Notes: generated by a model from the sequence alone, not told the origin. A DNA stretch of 64,000 bases from Symsagittifera roscoffensis (GCF_963678635.1 NC_087068.1:54530467-54594466); one strand, 5' to 3'; positions 11,940-23,869 are shown, counted from the stretch's first letter. Made by a program: numbers and translations.

Positions 11940-12470
11940 ATAAGATTAAAATGAGTAAATTTTGCGCGTTTGGAAGTAAGGAGTTGCATCACGAAAGATA
12001 GCTACCCCAAATACGAGATCCCCAAAGCCGTCACAGCTTCGCTTACACCACAGGAGTTTTCACTGAAAATTACGGCGCTGATACAATCGTGGCCGAAACC
12101 AACATCGGCGACGAGAAAGAGCGGCATTCCGCGAAAAGACAGACGGTTTGAACAAGGAGACGATCCGGAATCCGATGACAATCTACCAATTCTAGCGAAA
12201 CGATGACTAGCCCGAAAGAACATAATGGCCCCAGAGGTCACCGTACCGATGGAGATCACCGCGGGTCCTAGTTACAAGTGAAATTAAAAGACGATATCCA
12301 AGAGATCGAGAGACAGTAACGTGCGAGCGACGCCATGTATGCGGTAGCACAGCGACAAATGTGTCAAATGTGGCCAGCGAGGCCGAGAAAGCGCCAACAA
12401 TCCAAATTAGTTGATGGATACATATTTTTGACTGTAATACTTGAAAAAGTTGTGGCATAAAACTTTAAGT
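11940..12470 (+). pseudogene. C-terminal tail region of relic B
   Basis: Charged, proline-containing frame pieces (around 11970-12206 and 12290-12430) that follow the integrase region. No domain was recognised. AT-rich non-coding sequence follows from about 12470. Confidence 0.35.
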
Positions 12471-12929
12471 AAATTTTCAAATTTTATGCAAAATAATTGA
12501 AATTAGTTCTGGAAAGAAAATGGATTATAATATATTATATTGAATTACAATGGTGCTTGAGTTCAAAGATGATCAATTACAAAAAGAAAAACATGACAAA
12601 AATAGTCGATCTTGTTGGAAATTATTGATTATTTTTCATTATAATGGTTTTTTTCTTCAAAAAAAAATTGATTATGACGGCAGTACAATAAATTAATTGG
12701 TCTGTATTTTTATCTGTAAAGTTTAAAAAGGGTTATAATTACTTTTTATTCTCAGAAATCCACTAAATTTTACTAATATCCATGGGCGATCAATACGGAG
12801 GAAACAATAAAGTAGCACTCTTTCAGCAAAACTTTCTATTGAAAATTCAGAAGGTACCTCAATTTTCACAGACAATTCAACTTCAAAAGCTAGAAATGCC
12901 CGGGTTGACCTCCATAGACCGAAAATGCT

Positions 12930-14010
12930 AATCATACAATTTCATACACTTAGTCTATGAAAAAATGCTAGTCATACAAATTTCATACGTTTGTGCAAAA
13001 TGAGTTTAATCGAATTTCAAAGGTATTTTATAGTTGTTTTGGTATCGAAATCGGTATCTCTTCATTAAAAAAGGGAAAAAATGGTATGAAAAAATGCTAA
13101 TCATACAATTTCCATATATGGAAATTGTATGAGTAGAATTTAAAAAAAATTGAGAAAAAAAGCTTTGAACAATCAATTCAACTGCTGGCAAAACATTTAA
13201 GCGTTTTTTGGGCTGGTACAACTGAAAACTTTGACTTTTTTTGTTTTTGTTTTCTGAAAAAAAATGCTAGTCATACAATTTCCATATATGGAAATTGTAT
13301 GACTAGCATTTTTTTGATGGCGACGACAAAAATTTTTCGAAGTATTTTTGAAATTGGCCTAAACATTTTTTTGTGTTTCTTTTTTCAATCGCAAACTGAT
13401 TTTCGTATTCAAACAAACATTTTTTGAAAAAAAAAATTTGCATGCAAAATTTAATTTTTTGTGTGTATAACGTAGTCCTGGATATATTAATATTGGATTT
13501 TTTTCCTTTTCTCTTCATAACTTTTTTCAAAAACGCTTAAAACTCCTCTTTCTTTTGTACGACTTGTTTTTGTATGCCTTGATCAATGCCTGGTAATTTA
13601 AAAATTCAAATTTTAGAAATAATCATCTTTGAAAGTTATTGCCAAAATTTAAAAGTTCATTACTTTCGTTATATTATTTGTGTGAGACAGAAGTAACAAA
13701 TATCAGGCTGTTTCCAATGCATTTTTAATGCGAGACGGCCAAACTTCTTGTTACTACGTTTGAGTAATCAAAGGTTTAGGTCATTTGTGTTCGGGTACAA
13801 ACACAACCAAAAAATTTTGAGAAATTAAAATTAAAATGAAAATTGAAAATCAAAATTTTTGGTTTATGGAAAAATGCTAGTCATACAATGTCCAGATATG
13901 AAAAAATACTAATCATAGACCTTTCATGCTATTTTCTGTACGTATGGAATTGTATGGAAAGTGCATGATTTGCATTTTTCCATATATGGAAATTGTATGA
14001 CTGGTATTTT
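12930..14010. repeat. Cluster of interspersed palindromic repeats (CATACAATTTCC motif)
   Basis: The half-motif ATGCTARTCATACAATTTCC and its inverted complement recur near 12930, 12968, 13085, 13262, 13869 and 13970, giving several perfect or near-perfect hairpins. The sequence between them is AT-rich and has no supported gene. The last copies lie in the duplicated block and recur at 26600-26750. It may be a foldback or MITE family; class undetermined. Confidence 0.65.
13258..13315. repeat. Perfect 58-bp palindrome
   Basis: Two 29-base arms meet at CCATA|TATGG (centre between 13286 and 13287) with no mismatch and no spacer. A-runs and T-runs form the outer ends, and the first mismatch is 13257/13316. 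It could form a cruciform or hairpin. A less perfect relative lies at 13085-13140. Confidence 0.9.
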
Positions 14011-15376
14011 TGGTCATCCCGGGTGTTTCAAATATTTGCCTCATCTGAGCACCGAGCGAAACAACAGCCCTTGATAACCTTTCCAAAAGGTTTATTGATA
14101 TTTCACTTAACTTTTTTTTCTTATTCTATTTAATAACTTCATCATTTAGAATATTGCTAAAGTTTTACCGTCAGTGTTACACTGCGCATCGGAATATTTG
14201 GAATTACACCAAAATTTAAAGCTAACTCGCAAATTTTGGCAACGTTGCGGCAAAGTAGCTACTTACTGAATTATCAAAACATTTTACTTGTAATGCCAAA
14301 CTATTTAAACAAGCACTAAAATTGTTTTCATTCCAAAATATGCAACAATTAAAAGCTTATTAGTTCAAAAAACTTGAATGAAATCCGGAAAAGGCTAATT
14401 GCAACCGCATTGCACTTTGTGGAGTGCAACCGCATTGGAGTTCCATGAATAAAAATTGATTGTAATTGAATTTCATTTTCAGTGTCTACAAAAAAAGAAA
14501 AAAAGACAATTATAATTGCTGTTTTTTCCACTTTATTGAGATGCAAACTTCAACGCACATCGATGAAGTCTTTTTCTTTGCTTCAAACTAAGGTTGGTTA
14601 CTTGTAGCTCAATCCAAGAAGTAGCCAAGCCTGATTCAAGGCCTCAAATGGTTAGCGTATCATAATAGATACCTACAATTATAAAGAAGTCACTGAGCTA
14701 ACTATAGCTGCAGTAGTTTTTTTCAGTTGCCCAGCTCTTTAATTCCCCCCTCCCCCCTTATTACATTTTTTTGGAGAAAAAAAATATTCTGCTCGCATTG
14801 TCCGATTGTTACAAAAATTGGCTTGCCGACTGATCATGTCATGACAAACACAAGTCCTGCCTCTATAAATGCACGTGAGTCAACTGGCAAACTGAATTAT
14901 TTAGAGTTGATAGACAACTTTGCGGTTTGCGACGGAAAACTGTACAGCGAAATGGGGAGCTTCATTGCTCGCAAGGTCACACAAAGCTACTTAAGCCTTG
15001 AATCTTAACCTCTGTTCTGATCCACAAACTAGAGATCGAAACCACTATCGAGCGTTCAAATTTATGTAGCCGATTTCGAGACAAACCTCCAATCTTGCCC
15101 GAAGCCACGTTTCAGCAACAAGATCTCGGGCGACGACCTTTCGCTATTACCTAGTCACTTTTCCTTGGTGTTCACTCTTGGTATAGCCTTCTTCTTGAGG
15201 ACTTTAGAAGAGATATCTGGTACTTTGGTAGAGCGCTGAAACTTTTAGCTAGCCGGGATGGCATTTCCACACTCTTGTAAGCTTCAAACAGCGCCGCTAG
15301 CCCGCATTAGACTGGTGATATTTTTTGCACTCGTTAATCCAAATTAGGATGTTAAAGACTACTCTAGATATTAAGA
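13638..15376. repeat. 1.74-kb direct repeat, left copy
   Basis: Matches 26376-28114 base for base apart from a handful of differences I noticed, for example near 14333, 14972 and 15313-15318. The constant offset is 12738, so there are no net indels. The block holds short ORFs (14546-14349 minus, 14727-15008 plus) with no recognisable family. The two copies flank the gypsy array. The right copy's inner edge cuts into an LTR. Confidence 0.9.
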
Positions 15377-15420
15377 ATACTGTTTTTAAACTGCTGAAAT
15401 GCAGCCCCCTTCCCCATTGT

Positions 15421-15708
15421 TGAAATGGTGAATTCAATACTGTAAATTTCCAACGTTAATCAACAACTGAATTCGTAACTCAATAGTACTTCAACTGTTT
15501 CAGATGTCAAGTGTGTGCGACCACCACTGGCAGGTACTAATCAAAACGGCACCGAGGACTTGGCCAGCACCAATGACGCCAGAATGAACTCAAAATATAT
15601 AAACTAACTGAACTCAATGAACTGTATATATTATTCCCTCAAATAACAATTTTGAATCGTAATTTAAAAATTAAGCACCGATACTAAGTTTTGAGTTTTA
15701 GACCTACA
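15421..15708 (-). repeat. LTR of tandem unit U4 (3' terminal LTR)
   Basis: Minus-strand LTR starting TGTAGGTC at 15708. It is preceded on that strand by a purine tract (GGGAGAGGGCGGACC). A TATATA box region sits near 15600-15630. The end may be at TTTACA (about 15441) or at 15421, because the sequence after TTTACA also resembles the 5' leader (GTATTGAATTCACC). Confidence 0.7.
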
Positions 15709-17113
15709 GTGGTCCGCCCTCTCCCTGGACATACTACGAAATTCTTATCAAGAGTTTTCTTTCCAACAAGGAATGGTTTCGTCTTCCTAATTTGTATCAC
15801 GTTCCCTGTCTCCTTCCCCCTTGTTCTTCCGAGACTTAAAAATGCTGTCAATCATTACGCCGCCGAAGTTTGTAACTGCAGTTCGTTTCCTAGAACTCTT
15901 CCAGCCCCCAGTGCGTCACCCATTTCCTCGAGTCCAGAATATCGTGTAATTTGCAATGGTTGGTACTCGGAACCCGATTCAGAGTCGTCCTCGTTGTCCC
16001 AACTTATTTAGCTACTTCAAATTAATGTATGTCATTGTGGAATTGTTTTTGTTGTTGAAAGGAATGTTGATGTTTGTAAAAGGATTAATAGCAAACTCAC
16101 GTAATTGACACTCAGTGATCGATTTGACAATATTCGCGCCTTTGCGGAAATTACATTCAATTATACGCGACATTGCGTTCTGATTGGCTAAACGATGATC
16201 ACGCGTTTTTCCGCCCTTCTCCGGTAGAAAATTTCGATTACTTGCTCCAATTCGGTGCTCATTAGCTGAAACAACTAACTTCTTTGACTTTTTAATAGCT
16301 CCTCCGGTGTTTTCCGCGCTTTATAGCCGAGTGAATTGGTAATTGAATGCAATTTTGCAACTGTGAACGTATTATCATAAAGGCTCACCCGCATAGCTTC
16401 CCCCACCGGGTGCCTTGATAAATAATCAGCCAGGCCGATTTTAGCCTCTGGCATATGCTCTTTTACAAAATCAAAAGGAATAATTCGATCGATCCAACGG
16501 GTTACGCGACTAAAAATTGTTTTGTTTTTCTTATTGTTTCCGTTCAATAATGATACTAAGGCTTTATGATCCGTTACCACCGTAAATTTTCTTCCAAAGA
16601 TATAATATCGAAAGTATTTTGAACCCCAGACTACGGCCAACATTTCTAATTCATTCCTCGAATACTTCTTCTCCGCCGCATTCAAAAAAAGAGATGCCAA
16701 AGAAATAGGCCGCCATCCCTCGGAACCGAATTGTACTAGTACTGCTCCTAGACCATTATGGCTTGTATCGCACACAATTCGGATATCTTTGTGCACGTAA
16801 AAATGCTTTAATTCTACGAGGTTCGCGACTTGCTGCTTGAGCATTTCAAATGCTACTTGACACTCGTCTGTCCACACGAAGTCATTATTCTTACTTAACA
16901 GCGGGCGCAATGGCGCTGAAGTTTCCGCTAACGAGGGTAAATATTTGTGAAGCCTATGGATTGAACCCATAAACGACTTCAGTTGCGATAGCGACCTCGG
17001 AGCAACTAACTTATCAATCGGGTCTGTTTTACGAACCATCGACGTAATGCCAGATTTCGTGATCCGATGGCCTAATTATTCGCATTCATTTTTCGCCAAA
17101 TTGACATTTTCCC
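15435..17113 (-). mobile_element. Gypsy tandem unit U4 (LTR + RNase H, integrase deleted)
   Basis: 1679 bp. On the minus strand: RNase H, a short linker, integrase C-terminal tail remnant, purine tract, LTR. Two internal deletions (integrase core, and about 287 bp of the tail) are shared with U1 and U2 but not with U3. Confidence 0.85.
16275..17039 (-). pseudogene. RNase H domain of gypsy pol, unit U4
   Basis: Frame of 254 residues. It carries the RNase H acidic residues in VCDTSHNGLGAVL (Asp), RNELEMLAVVWGS (Glu) and VVTDHKALVSLL (Asp), then a tether with ADYLSRHPVG. It is cut off from RT: a TAG stop and a frame change lie just upstream (17040-17110) in every copy. SLASRF is changed to SLASLF here. 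Confidence 0.75.
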
Positions 17114-17387
17114 CAATACTGTAAATTTCCAACGTTAATCAACAACTGAATTCGTAACTCAATAGTACTTCAACTGTTTCAGATGTCAAGTGTGTGCGAC
17201 CACCACTGGCAGGTACTAATCAAAACGGCACCGAGGACTTGGCCAGCACCAATGACGCCAGAATGAACTCAAAGTATATAAACTGACTGAACTCAATGAA
17301 CTGTATATATTATTCCCTCAAATAACAATTTTGAATCGTAATTTAAAAATTAGGCACCGAAACTAAGTTTTGAGTTTTAGACCTACA
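17114..17387 (-). repeat. LTR of tandem unit U3
   Basis: Same LTR as 15421-15708. The 3' end (TTTACAGTATTG) is fused directly to mid-pol sequence GGGAAAATGTCAATTTGGC on the minus strand, so this LTR borders pol and not a gag leader. Confidence 0.85.
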
Positions 17388-17465
17388 GTGGTCCGCCCTC
17401 TCCCTGGACATACTACGAAATTCTTATCAAGAGTTTTCTTTCCAACAAGGAATGATTTCGTCTTC

Positions 17466-18526
17466 CTAATTTGTAGCACTTTCCCTGTCTCCTTCCCCCT
17501 TGTTCTTCCGAGACTTAAAAATGCTGTCAATCATTACGCCGCCGAAATTTGTAACTGCAGTTCGTTTCCTAGAACTCTTGCGCGATCCCGCCCCATCTGA
17601 ATCCTGTGACTCCTGACTTGAATACGGCACTAGTCGTTGCTTTCTCACACGCTCCTGCTTCTTTTTGAATATCTTTCCGGTTTCTACTCCGCCGCTCACA
17701 TTTGTCACGCTTTCCACTTTTTCGATACTAGCCTCCTTCGGCCGTTTAATCTTCGCCTTTTCGCCCTCGGATTGTTTCGCACCGCCTCTACCGGATGTGT
17801 TCGCCTCGCCTTCGGTACTTTGTCTAGCCAGTGGCGTACTCGGCCTGTCGCTATAGCTGGGTCCAGCCCCCAGTTCGTCAACCATTTCCTCAAGTCCGGA
17901 ATATCGTGTAATTTGCAATGGTTGGTACTCGGAACCCGATTCAGAGTCGTCCTCGTTGTCCCAATTTTGCGAATTTGCGCGCGTCCCAGTTTGTATAGTT
18001 TTCCTCGCGCTCGTTCACGCTGCTTTTTCTTCTTCTCTTCTTTTCAGGTCAGCCCTTCTTTTCACCCAACCATCATTGGAGGTTTTGGCGTTGTTTTGTC
18101 CGAGAATTTCGATGCAGCCGAAATTGGCGCCTTTCCCGCGACCCCACTTTTCCTATGCAAAGACCCGTTTGCTAGAATTAAGGTATGTTGAGATTCACTA
18201 ACTACTTTTTGCTTTAATGGTCTATAGTTTTTGTTGCTATCCTTGATACGTTGAAACAAGAGTTCCATCCGCATGTTAGGATGCTTGGGCGTTTGCGCCT
18301 TTGATTCCCTCGTTTTCACTCCCACGGAGTTTTTGGATGACGCCACCGGCGCCGAGCCCCGATCAGCAACCGAGACCAACTGATCCCCTGCAAGTTTCCT
18401 GGGGTGGTTTATATGCTCGACGTCATAGTCAACGTCCAATCTGTCTTCCCAATCAGTTGCCATTGGTGGCGGAATTTTAATCGCCCGCGGGTCATTAGAT
18501 TCTATACAGGCAGATTTTGGTTTCAA
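17466..18526 (-). pseudogene. Integrase C-terminal tail, unit U3
   Basis: Two frames (18526-18062 and 17918-17466) hold a hydrophilic Ser/Lys/Arg-rich tail. Landmarks are PPPMATDWEDRLDVDYD in the first and RKSSRKRTAVTNFGG, SIFKSRKNKGEGDRE in the second. A frame break lies between them. The 17580-17867 part is missing from the other units. Confidence 0.6.
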
Positions 18527-18529
18527 TAC

Positions 18530-19460
18530 CCTGTCCCAATTTAGGTTTCGATGGCTCGATGATCATTTACGGGGGAATAGACAATTTCTATTCTTTCAGA
18601 ATTACAAAACGACTTAACTGCTTTCGACCTAAAGCTAGAGCCCTGATCCATAAAAATTTTCCTGGGCACATCGTGATGAGAAATGTATTGTTTCATAAGT
18701 TTGAGAATGTTGTCGCTCCTATTATTCGCGCAAATCATCGCCGAAGGCCATCGCGAAAATCGATCAACCTATACCAGCACGTATTCACTCGACTCATTTA
18801 GGTACTTAATCGGACCGCGAAAATCTAATTGCAGACAATCGTTAGGCTCCTTGGGTTCATAAATCTTTCCAATGTCACCCCTGCGCACATTAGCTTGAGA
18901 CTTTTACCTGCTTCGGTGCACTCTTTGCAGCCATCCGCGGCCGCCACCAAATTCCGGTGGATGTAGGGGAAATACACATCCCTCGCCGCATCGATTATGG
19001 TGGGAACAATGGATCCTAATGACCAACGCTTTCCTGAGAGGGGCTGAGATGACGAGTCGTCCACAGACAACTTTCACGGACATGGAAGTCGTGAGTGTGC
19101 TGTCCCAGATAAGCACCCATTGCTCGTACTTTACGCTCCAGTTCGGGATCTTTACTCTGCACCAACTCCTTGATAGTGCGCATTTGAGGGTCTCCTTTTT
19201 GGTTGGCCTCCACCAGTATGAGGTTAAATAATTTGGCAAGGCATCACTTTTCTTGATGGTTTTGCAATCTCTAGGAATTACGGACATGACCACGTTTTCA
19301 GGGTATGCCGCGGGGAACAACCCCCCCCCCCCCTCCACCAAAAGCCGAAGGATTTGATATCACTGTATTACACTTAACGTCTCGGTTATTCGTCGTCACC
19401 GCCTCCAGTCTCGCATCCACCACTTCGACCTCGCTGCTGCTTCCACTGGTAATCTCTGGA
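18530..19460 (-). pseudogene. Integrase zinc and core region, unit U3
   Basis: Pieces in several frames. YFPYIHRNLVAAADGCKEC has the H-C parts of the HHCC zinc domain. LDFRGPI and VDRFSRWPSAMIC mark the first catalytic Asp, and KIFMDQGSSFRSKAVKSF the second. The frame continues to SERIEIVYSPVNDHRAIE. Frameshifts, one of them near a 13-C run at 19319-19332, break it. Not functional as it stands. Confidence 0.7.
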
Positions 19461-19746
19461 TGTCGCAAAAGTAACTTATTTAGCTACATCAAATTAATGG
19501 ATGCCATTGTGGAATTGTTTTTGTTGTTGAAAGGAATGTTGATGTTTGTAAAAGGATTAATAGCAAACTCACGTAATTGACACTCAGTGATCGATTTGAC
19601 GATATTCGCGCCTTTGCGGAAATTACATTCAATTATACGCGACATTGCGTTCTGATTGGCTAAACGATGATCACGCGTTTTTCCGCCCTTCTCCGGTGGA
19701 AAATTTCGATTACTTGCTCCAATTCGGTGCTCATTAGCTGAAACAA

Positions 19747-20511
19747 CTAACTTCTTTGACTTGTTAATAGCCCCTCCGGTGTTTTCCGCACTTTATAGCC
19801 GAGTGAATTGGTAATTGAATGCAATTTTGCAACTGTGAACGTATTATCATTAAGTCTCACCCGTATAGCTTCCCCCACCGGGTGCCTTGATAAATAACCA
19901 GCCAGGCCGATTTTAGCCTCTGGCATATGCTCTTTTACAAAACCAAAAGGAATAATTCGATCGATCCAACGGGTTACGCGACTAAAAATTGTTTTGTTTT
20001 TCTTATTGTTTCCGTTCAATAATGATACTAAGGCTTTATGATCCGTTACCACCGTAAATTTTCTTCCAAAGATATAATATCGAAAGTATTTCGAACCCCA
20101 GACTACGGCCAACATTTCTAATTCATTCCTCGAATACTTCTTCTCCGCCGCATTCAAAAACCGAGATGCCAAAGAAATAGGCCGCCATCCCTCGGAACCG
20201 AATTGTTCTAGTACTGCTCCTAGACCATTATGGCTCGTATCGCACACAATTCGGATATCTTTGTGCACGTAAAAATGCTTTAATTCTATGAGGTTCGCGA
20301 CTTGCTGCTTGAGCATTTCAAATGCTACTTGACACTCGTTTGTCCACACGAAGTCATTATTCTTACTTAACAGCGGGCGCAATGGCGCTGAAGTTTCCGC
20401 TAACGAGGGTAAATATTTGTGAAGACTATGGATTGAACCCATAAATGACTTCAGTTGCGATAGCGACCTCGGAGCGACTAACTTATCAATCGGGTCTGAT
20501 TTACGAACCAT
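19747..20511 (-). pseudogene. RNase H domain of gypsy pol, unit U3
   Basis: 254-residue frame with the three acidic residues in the same motifs as U4. Differences from U4 include LAGYLSRH in place of LADYLSRH. The same upstream TAG and frame change cut it off from RT. Confidence 0.75.
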
Positions 20512-20585
20512 CGGCGTAATGCCAGATTTCGTGATCCGATGGCCTAACTATTCGCATTCATTTTTCGCCAAATTGACATTTTCCC

Positions 20586-20859
20586 CAATACTGTAAATTT
20601 CCAACGTTAATCAACAACTGAATTCGTAACTCAATAGTACTTCAACTGTTTCAGATGTCAAGTGTGTGCGACCACCACTGACAGGTACTAATCAAAACGG
20701 CACCGAGGACTTGGCCAGCACCAATGACGCCAGAATGAACTCAAAATATATAAACTGACTGAACTCAATGAACTGTATATATTATTCCCTCAAATAACCA
20801 TTTTGTATCTTAATTTAAAAATTAAGCACCGAAACTAAGTTTTGAGTTTTAGACCTACA
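20586..20859 (-). repeat. LTR of tandem unit U2
   Basis: Same LTR and same LTR-pol fusion as at 17114. A few substitutions are present (for example in the CCATTTTGTATC stretch). Confidence 0.85.
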
Positions 20860-21425
20860 GTGGTCCGCCCTCTCCCTGGACATACTACGAGTTTCTTATC
20901 AAGAGTTTTCTTTCCAACAAGGAATGATTTCGTCTTCCTGATTTGTATCACGTTCCCTGTCTCCTTCCCCCTTGTTCTTCCGAGACTTAAAAATGCTGTC
21001 AATCATTACGCCGCTTAATTTTGTAACTGCCGTTCGTTTCCTAGATATCTTCCAGCCCCCAGTTCGTCACCCATTTCCTCGAGTCAGGAATATTGTGTAA
21101 CTTGCAATGGTTGGTACTCGGAACCCGATTCAGAGTCGTCCTCGTTGTCCCAACTTATTTAGCTACTTCAAATTAATGGATGTCATTGTGGAATTGTTTT
21201 TGTGGTTGAAAGGAATGTTGATGTTTGTAAAAGGATTAATAGCAAACTCACGTAATTGACACTCAGTGATCGATTTGACGATATTCGCGCCTTTGCGGAA
21301 ATTACATTCAATTATACGCGACATTGCGTTCTGATTGGCTAAACGATGAACACGCACTTTTTCGCCCTAATCCGGTGGAAAATTTCAATAACTTGCTCCA
21401 ATTCGGTGCTCATTAGCTGAAACAA

Positions 21426-22190
21426 CTAACTTTTTTGACTTGTTAATAGCCCCTCCGGTGTTTTCCGCACTTTATAGCCGAGTGAATTGGTAATTGAATT
21501 CAATTTTGCAACTGTGAACGTATTATCATAAAGTCTCACCCGCATAGCTTCCCCCACCGGGTGCCTTGATAAATAATCAGCCAGGCCGATTTTAGCCTCT
21601 GGCATATGCTCTTTTACAAAGTCAAAAGGAATAATTCGATCGATCCAACGGGTTACGCGACTAAAAATTGTTTTGTTTTTCTTATTGTTTCCGTTCAATA
21701 AAGATACTAAGGCTTTATGATCCGTTACCACCGTAAATTTTCTTCCAAAGATATAATATCGAAAGTATTTCGAACCCCAGACTACGGCCAACATTTCTAA
21801 TTCATTCCTCGAATACTTCTTCTCCGCCGCATTCAAAAACCGAGATGCCAAAGAAATAGGCCGCCATCCCTCGGAACCGAATTGTTCTAGTACTGCTCCT
21901 AGACCATAATGGCTCGTATCGCACACAATTCGGATATCTTTGTGCACTTAAAAATGCTTTAATTCTACGAGGTTCGCGACTTGCTGCTTGAGGATTTCAA
22001 ATGCTACTTGACACTCGCTTGTCCACACAAAGTCATTATTCTTACTTAACAGCGGGCGCAATGGCGCTGAAGTTTCCGCTAACGAGGGTAAATATTTGTG
22101 AATACTATGGATTGAACCCATAAATGACTTCAGTTGCGATAGCAACCTCGGAGCGACTAACTTATCAATCGGGTCTGTTTTAAGAACCAT
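21426..22190 (-). pseudogene. RNase H domain of gypsy pol, unit U2 (nonsense mutation)
   Basis: Homologous to the other three RNase H frames. A TAC to TAA change around 21948-21950 (KHF then stop, where others have KHFYVHKD) splits it into 22190-21948 and 21947-21426. Downstream acidic residues remain. Confidence 0.8.
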
Positions 22191-22264
22191 CGGCGTAATG
22201 CCAGATTTCGTGATCCGATGGCCTAACTATTCGCATTCATTTTTCGCCAAATTGACATTTTCCC

Positions 22265-22548
22265 CAATACTGTAAATTTCCAACGTTAATCAACAACTGA
22301 ATTCGTAACTCAATAGTACTTCAACTGTTTCAGATGTCAAGTGTGTGCGACCACCACTGGCAGGTACTAATCAAAACGGCACCGAGGACTTGGCCAGCAC
22401 CAATGACGCCAGAATGAACTCAAAATATATAAACTGACTGAACTCAATGAACTGTATATATTATTCCCTCAAATAACAATTTTGAATCGTAATTTAAAAA
22501 TTAAGCACCGAAACTAAGTTTTGAGTTTTAGACCTACAGTGGTCCGCC
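22265..22548 (-). repeat. LTR of tandem unit U1
   Basis: Same LTR and same LTR-pol fusion as in U2 and U3. The exact 1679-bp spacing to the U2 LTR supports tandem amplification. Confidence 0.85.
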
Positions 22549-23104
22549 CTCTCCCTGGACATACTACGAAATTCTTATCAAGAGTTTTCTTTCCAACAAG
22601 GAGAGATTTCGTCTTCCTAATTTGTATCACGTTCCCTGTCTCCTTCCCCCTTGTTCTTTCGAGACTTAAAAATGCTGTCAACCATTACGCCGACGAATTT
22701 TGTAACTGCAGTTCATTTCCTAGATCTCTTCCAGCCCCCAGTTCGTCACCCATTTCCTCGAGTCCGGAATATCGTGTAATTTGCAATGGTTGGTACTCGG
22801 AACCCGATTCAGAGTCGTCCTCGTTGTCCCAACTTATTTAGCTGCTTCAAATTAATGGATGTCATTGTGGAATTGTTTTTGTTGTTGAAAGGAATGTTGA
22901 TGTTTGTAAAAGGATTTTTAGCAAACTCACGTAATTGACACTCAGTGATCGATTTGACGATATTCGCGCCTTTGCGGAAATTACATTCAATTATACGCGA
23001 CATTGCGTTCTGATTGGCTAAACGATGAACACGCGTTTTTCCGCCCTTCTCCGGTGGAAAATTTCGATTACTTGCTCCAATTCGGTGCTCATTAGCTGAA
23101 ACAA

Positions 23105-23869
23105 CTAACTTCTTTGACTTTTTAATAGCTCCTCCGGTGTTTTCCGCACTTTATAGCCGAGTGAATTGGTAATTGAATGCAATTTTGCAACTGTGAACGT
23201 ATTATCATAAAGGCTCAGCCGCATAGCTTCCCCCACCGGGTGCCTTGATAAATAATCAGCCAGGCCGATTTTAGCCTCTGGCATTTGCTCTTTTACAAAA
23301 TCAAAAGGAAAAATTCGATCGATCCAACGGGTTACGCGACTAAAAATTGTTTCGTTTTTCTTATTGTTTCCGTTCAATAATGATACTAAGGCTTTATGAT
23401 CCGTTACCACCGTAAATTTTCTTCCAAAGATATAATATCGAAAGTATTTCGAACCCCAGACTACGGCCAACATTTCTAATTCATTCCTCAAATACTTCTT
23501 CTCCGCCGCATTCAAAAACCGAGTTGCCAAAGAAATAGGCCGCCATCCCTCGGAACCGAATTGTTCTAGTACTGCTCCTAGACCATTATGTCTCGTATCG
23601 CACACAATTCGGATATCTTTGAGCACGTAAAAATGCTTTAATTCTACGAGATTCGCGACTTGCTGCTTGAGCATTTCAAATGCTACTTGACACTCGTTTG
23701 TCCACACGAAGTCATTATTCTTACTTAACAGCGGGCGCAATGGCGCTGAAATTTCCGCTATGGAGGGTAAATATTTGTGAAGACTATGGATTGAACCCAT
23801 AAATGACTTCAGTTGCGATAGCGACCTCGGAGCGACTAACTTATCAATCGGGTCTGTTTTACGAACCAT
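23105..23869 (-). pseudogene. RNase H domain of gypsy pol, unit U1
   Basis: 254-residue frame with Asp 91 (VCDTRHNGLG), Glu 130 (RNELEML) and Asp 157 (VVTDHKAL). It is separated from the RT frame by a frame change near 23916 and a TAG just before LGHRITKSG. These breaks occur in all units, so they predate the amplification. Confidence 0.8.

Larger units (their letters stand above)
8520..12470 (+). mobile_element. Decayed Ty3/gypsy-type LTR retrotransposon (relic B), plus strand
   Basis: Broken coding pieces occur in gag-protease-RT-integrase order and match the frames of the minus-strand element at 15-26 kb at protein level. Many frameshifts, stops and deletions are present, and most of RT and RNase H is missing. 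No flanking LTRs were recognised, so the boundaries are approximate. It is older and more decayed than the second element, with only short blocks still alignable. Confidence 0.75.
17114..20585 (-). mobile_element. Gypsy tandem unit U3 (keeps integrase)
   Basis: 3472 bp, the only one of the four units still holding the integrase core (about 1.5 kb more) and the full tail (about 0.29 kb more). Order on the minus strand: RNase H, integrase, charged tail, purine tract, LTR. Confidence 0.85.
20586..22264 (-). mobile_element. Gypsy tandem unit U2
   Basis: 1679 bp with the same two deletions as U1 and U4. The RNase H frame is interrupted by a stop (see 21426-22190). Confidence 0.85.

Noticed and set aside
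14727-15008. 93-codon ORF duplicated at 27465-27746 with one residue changed
   Set aside because: Its apparent conservation is explained by the recent 1.74-kb duplication of the whole block. No family resemblance and no splice context.
15691-22841. Repeated plus-strand ORFs beginning MSFRPTVVRPLPGHTTKFL at 15691, 17370 and 22521
   Set aside because: Antisense shadows of the integrase tail and purine-tract region of the minus-strand gypsy units. They recur only because the units do.
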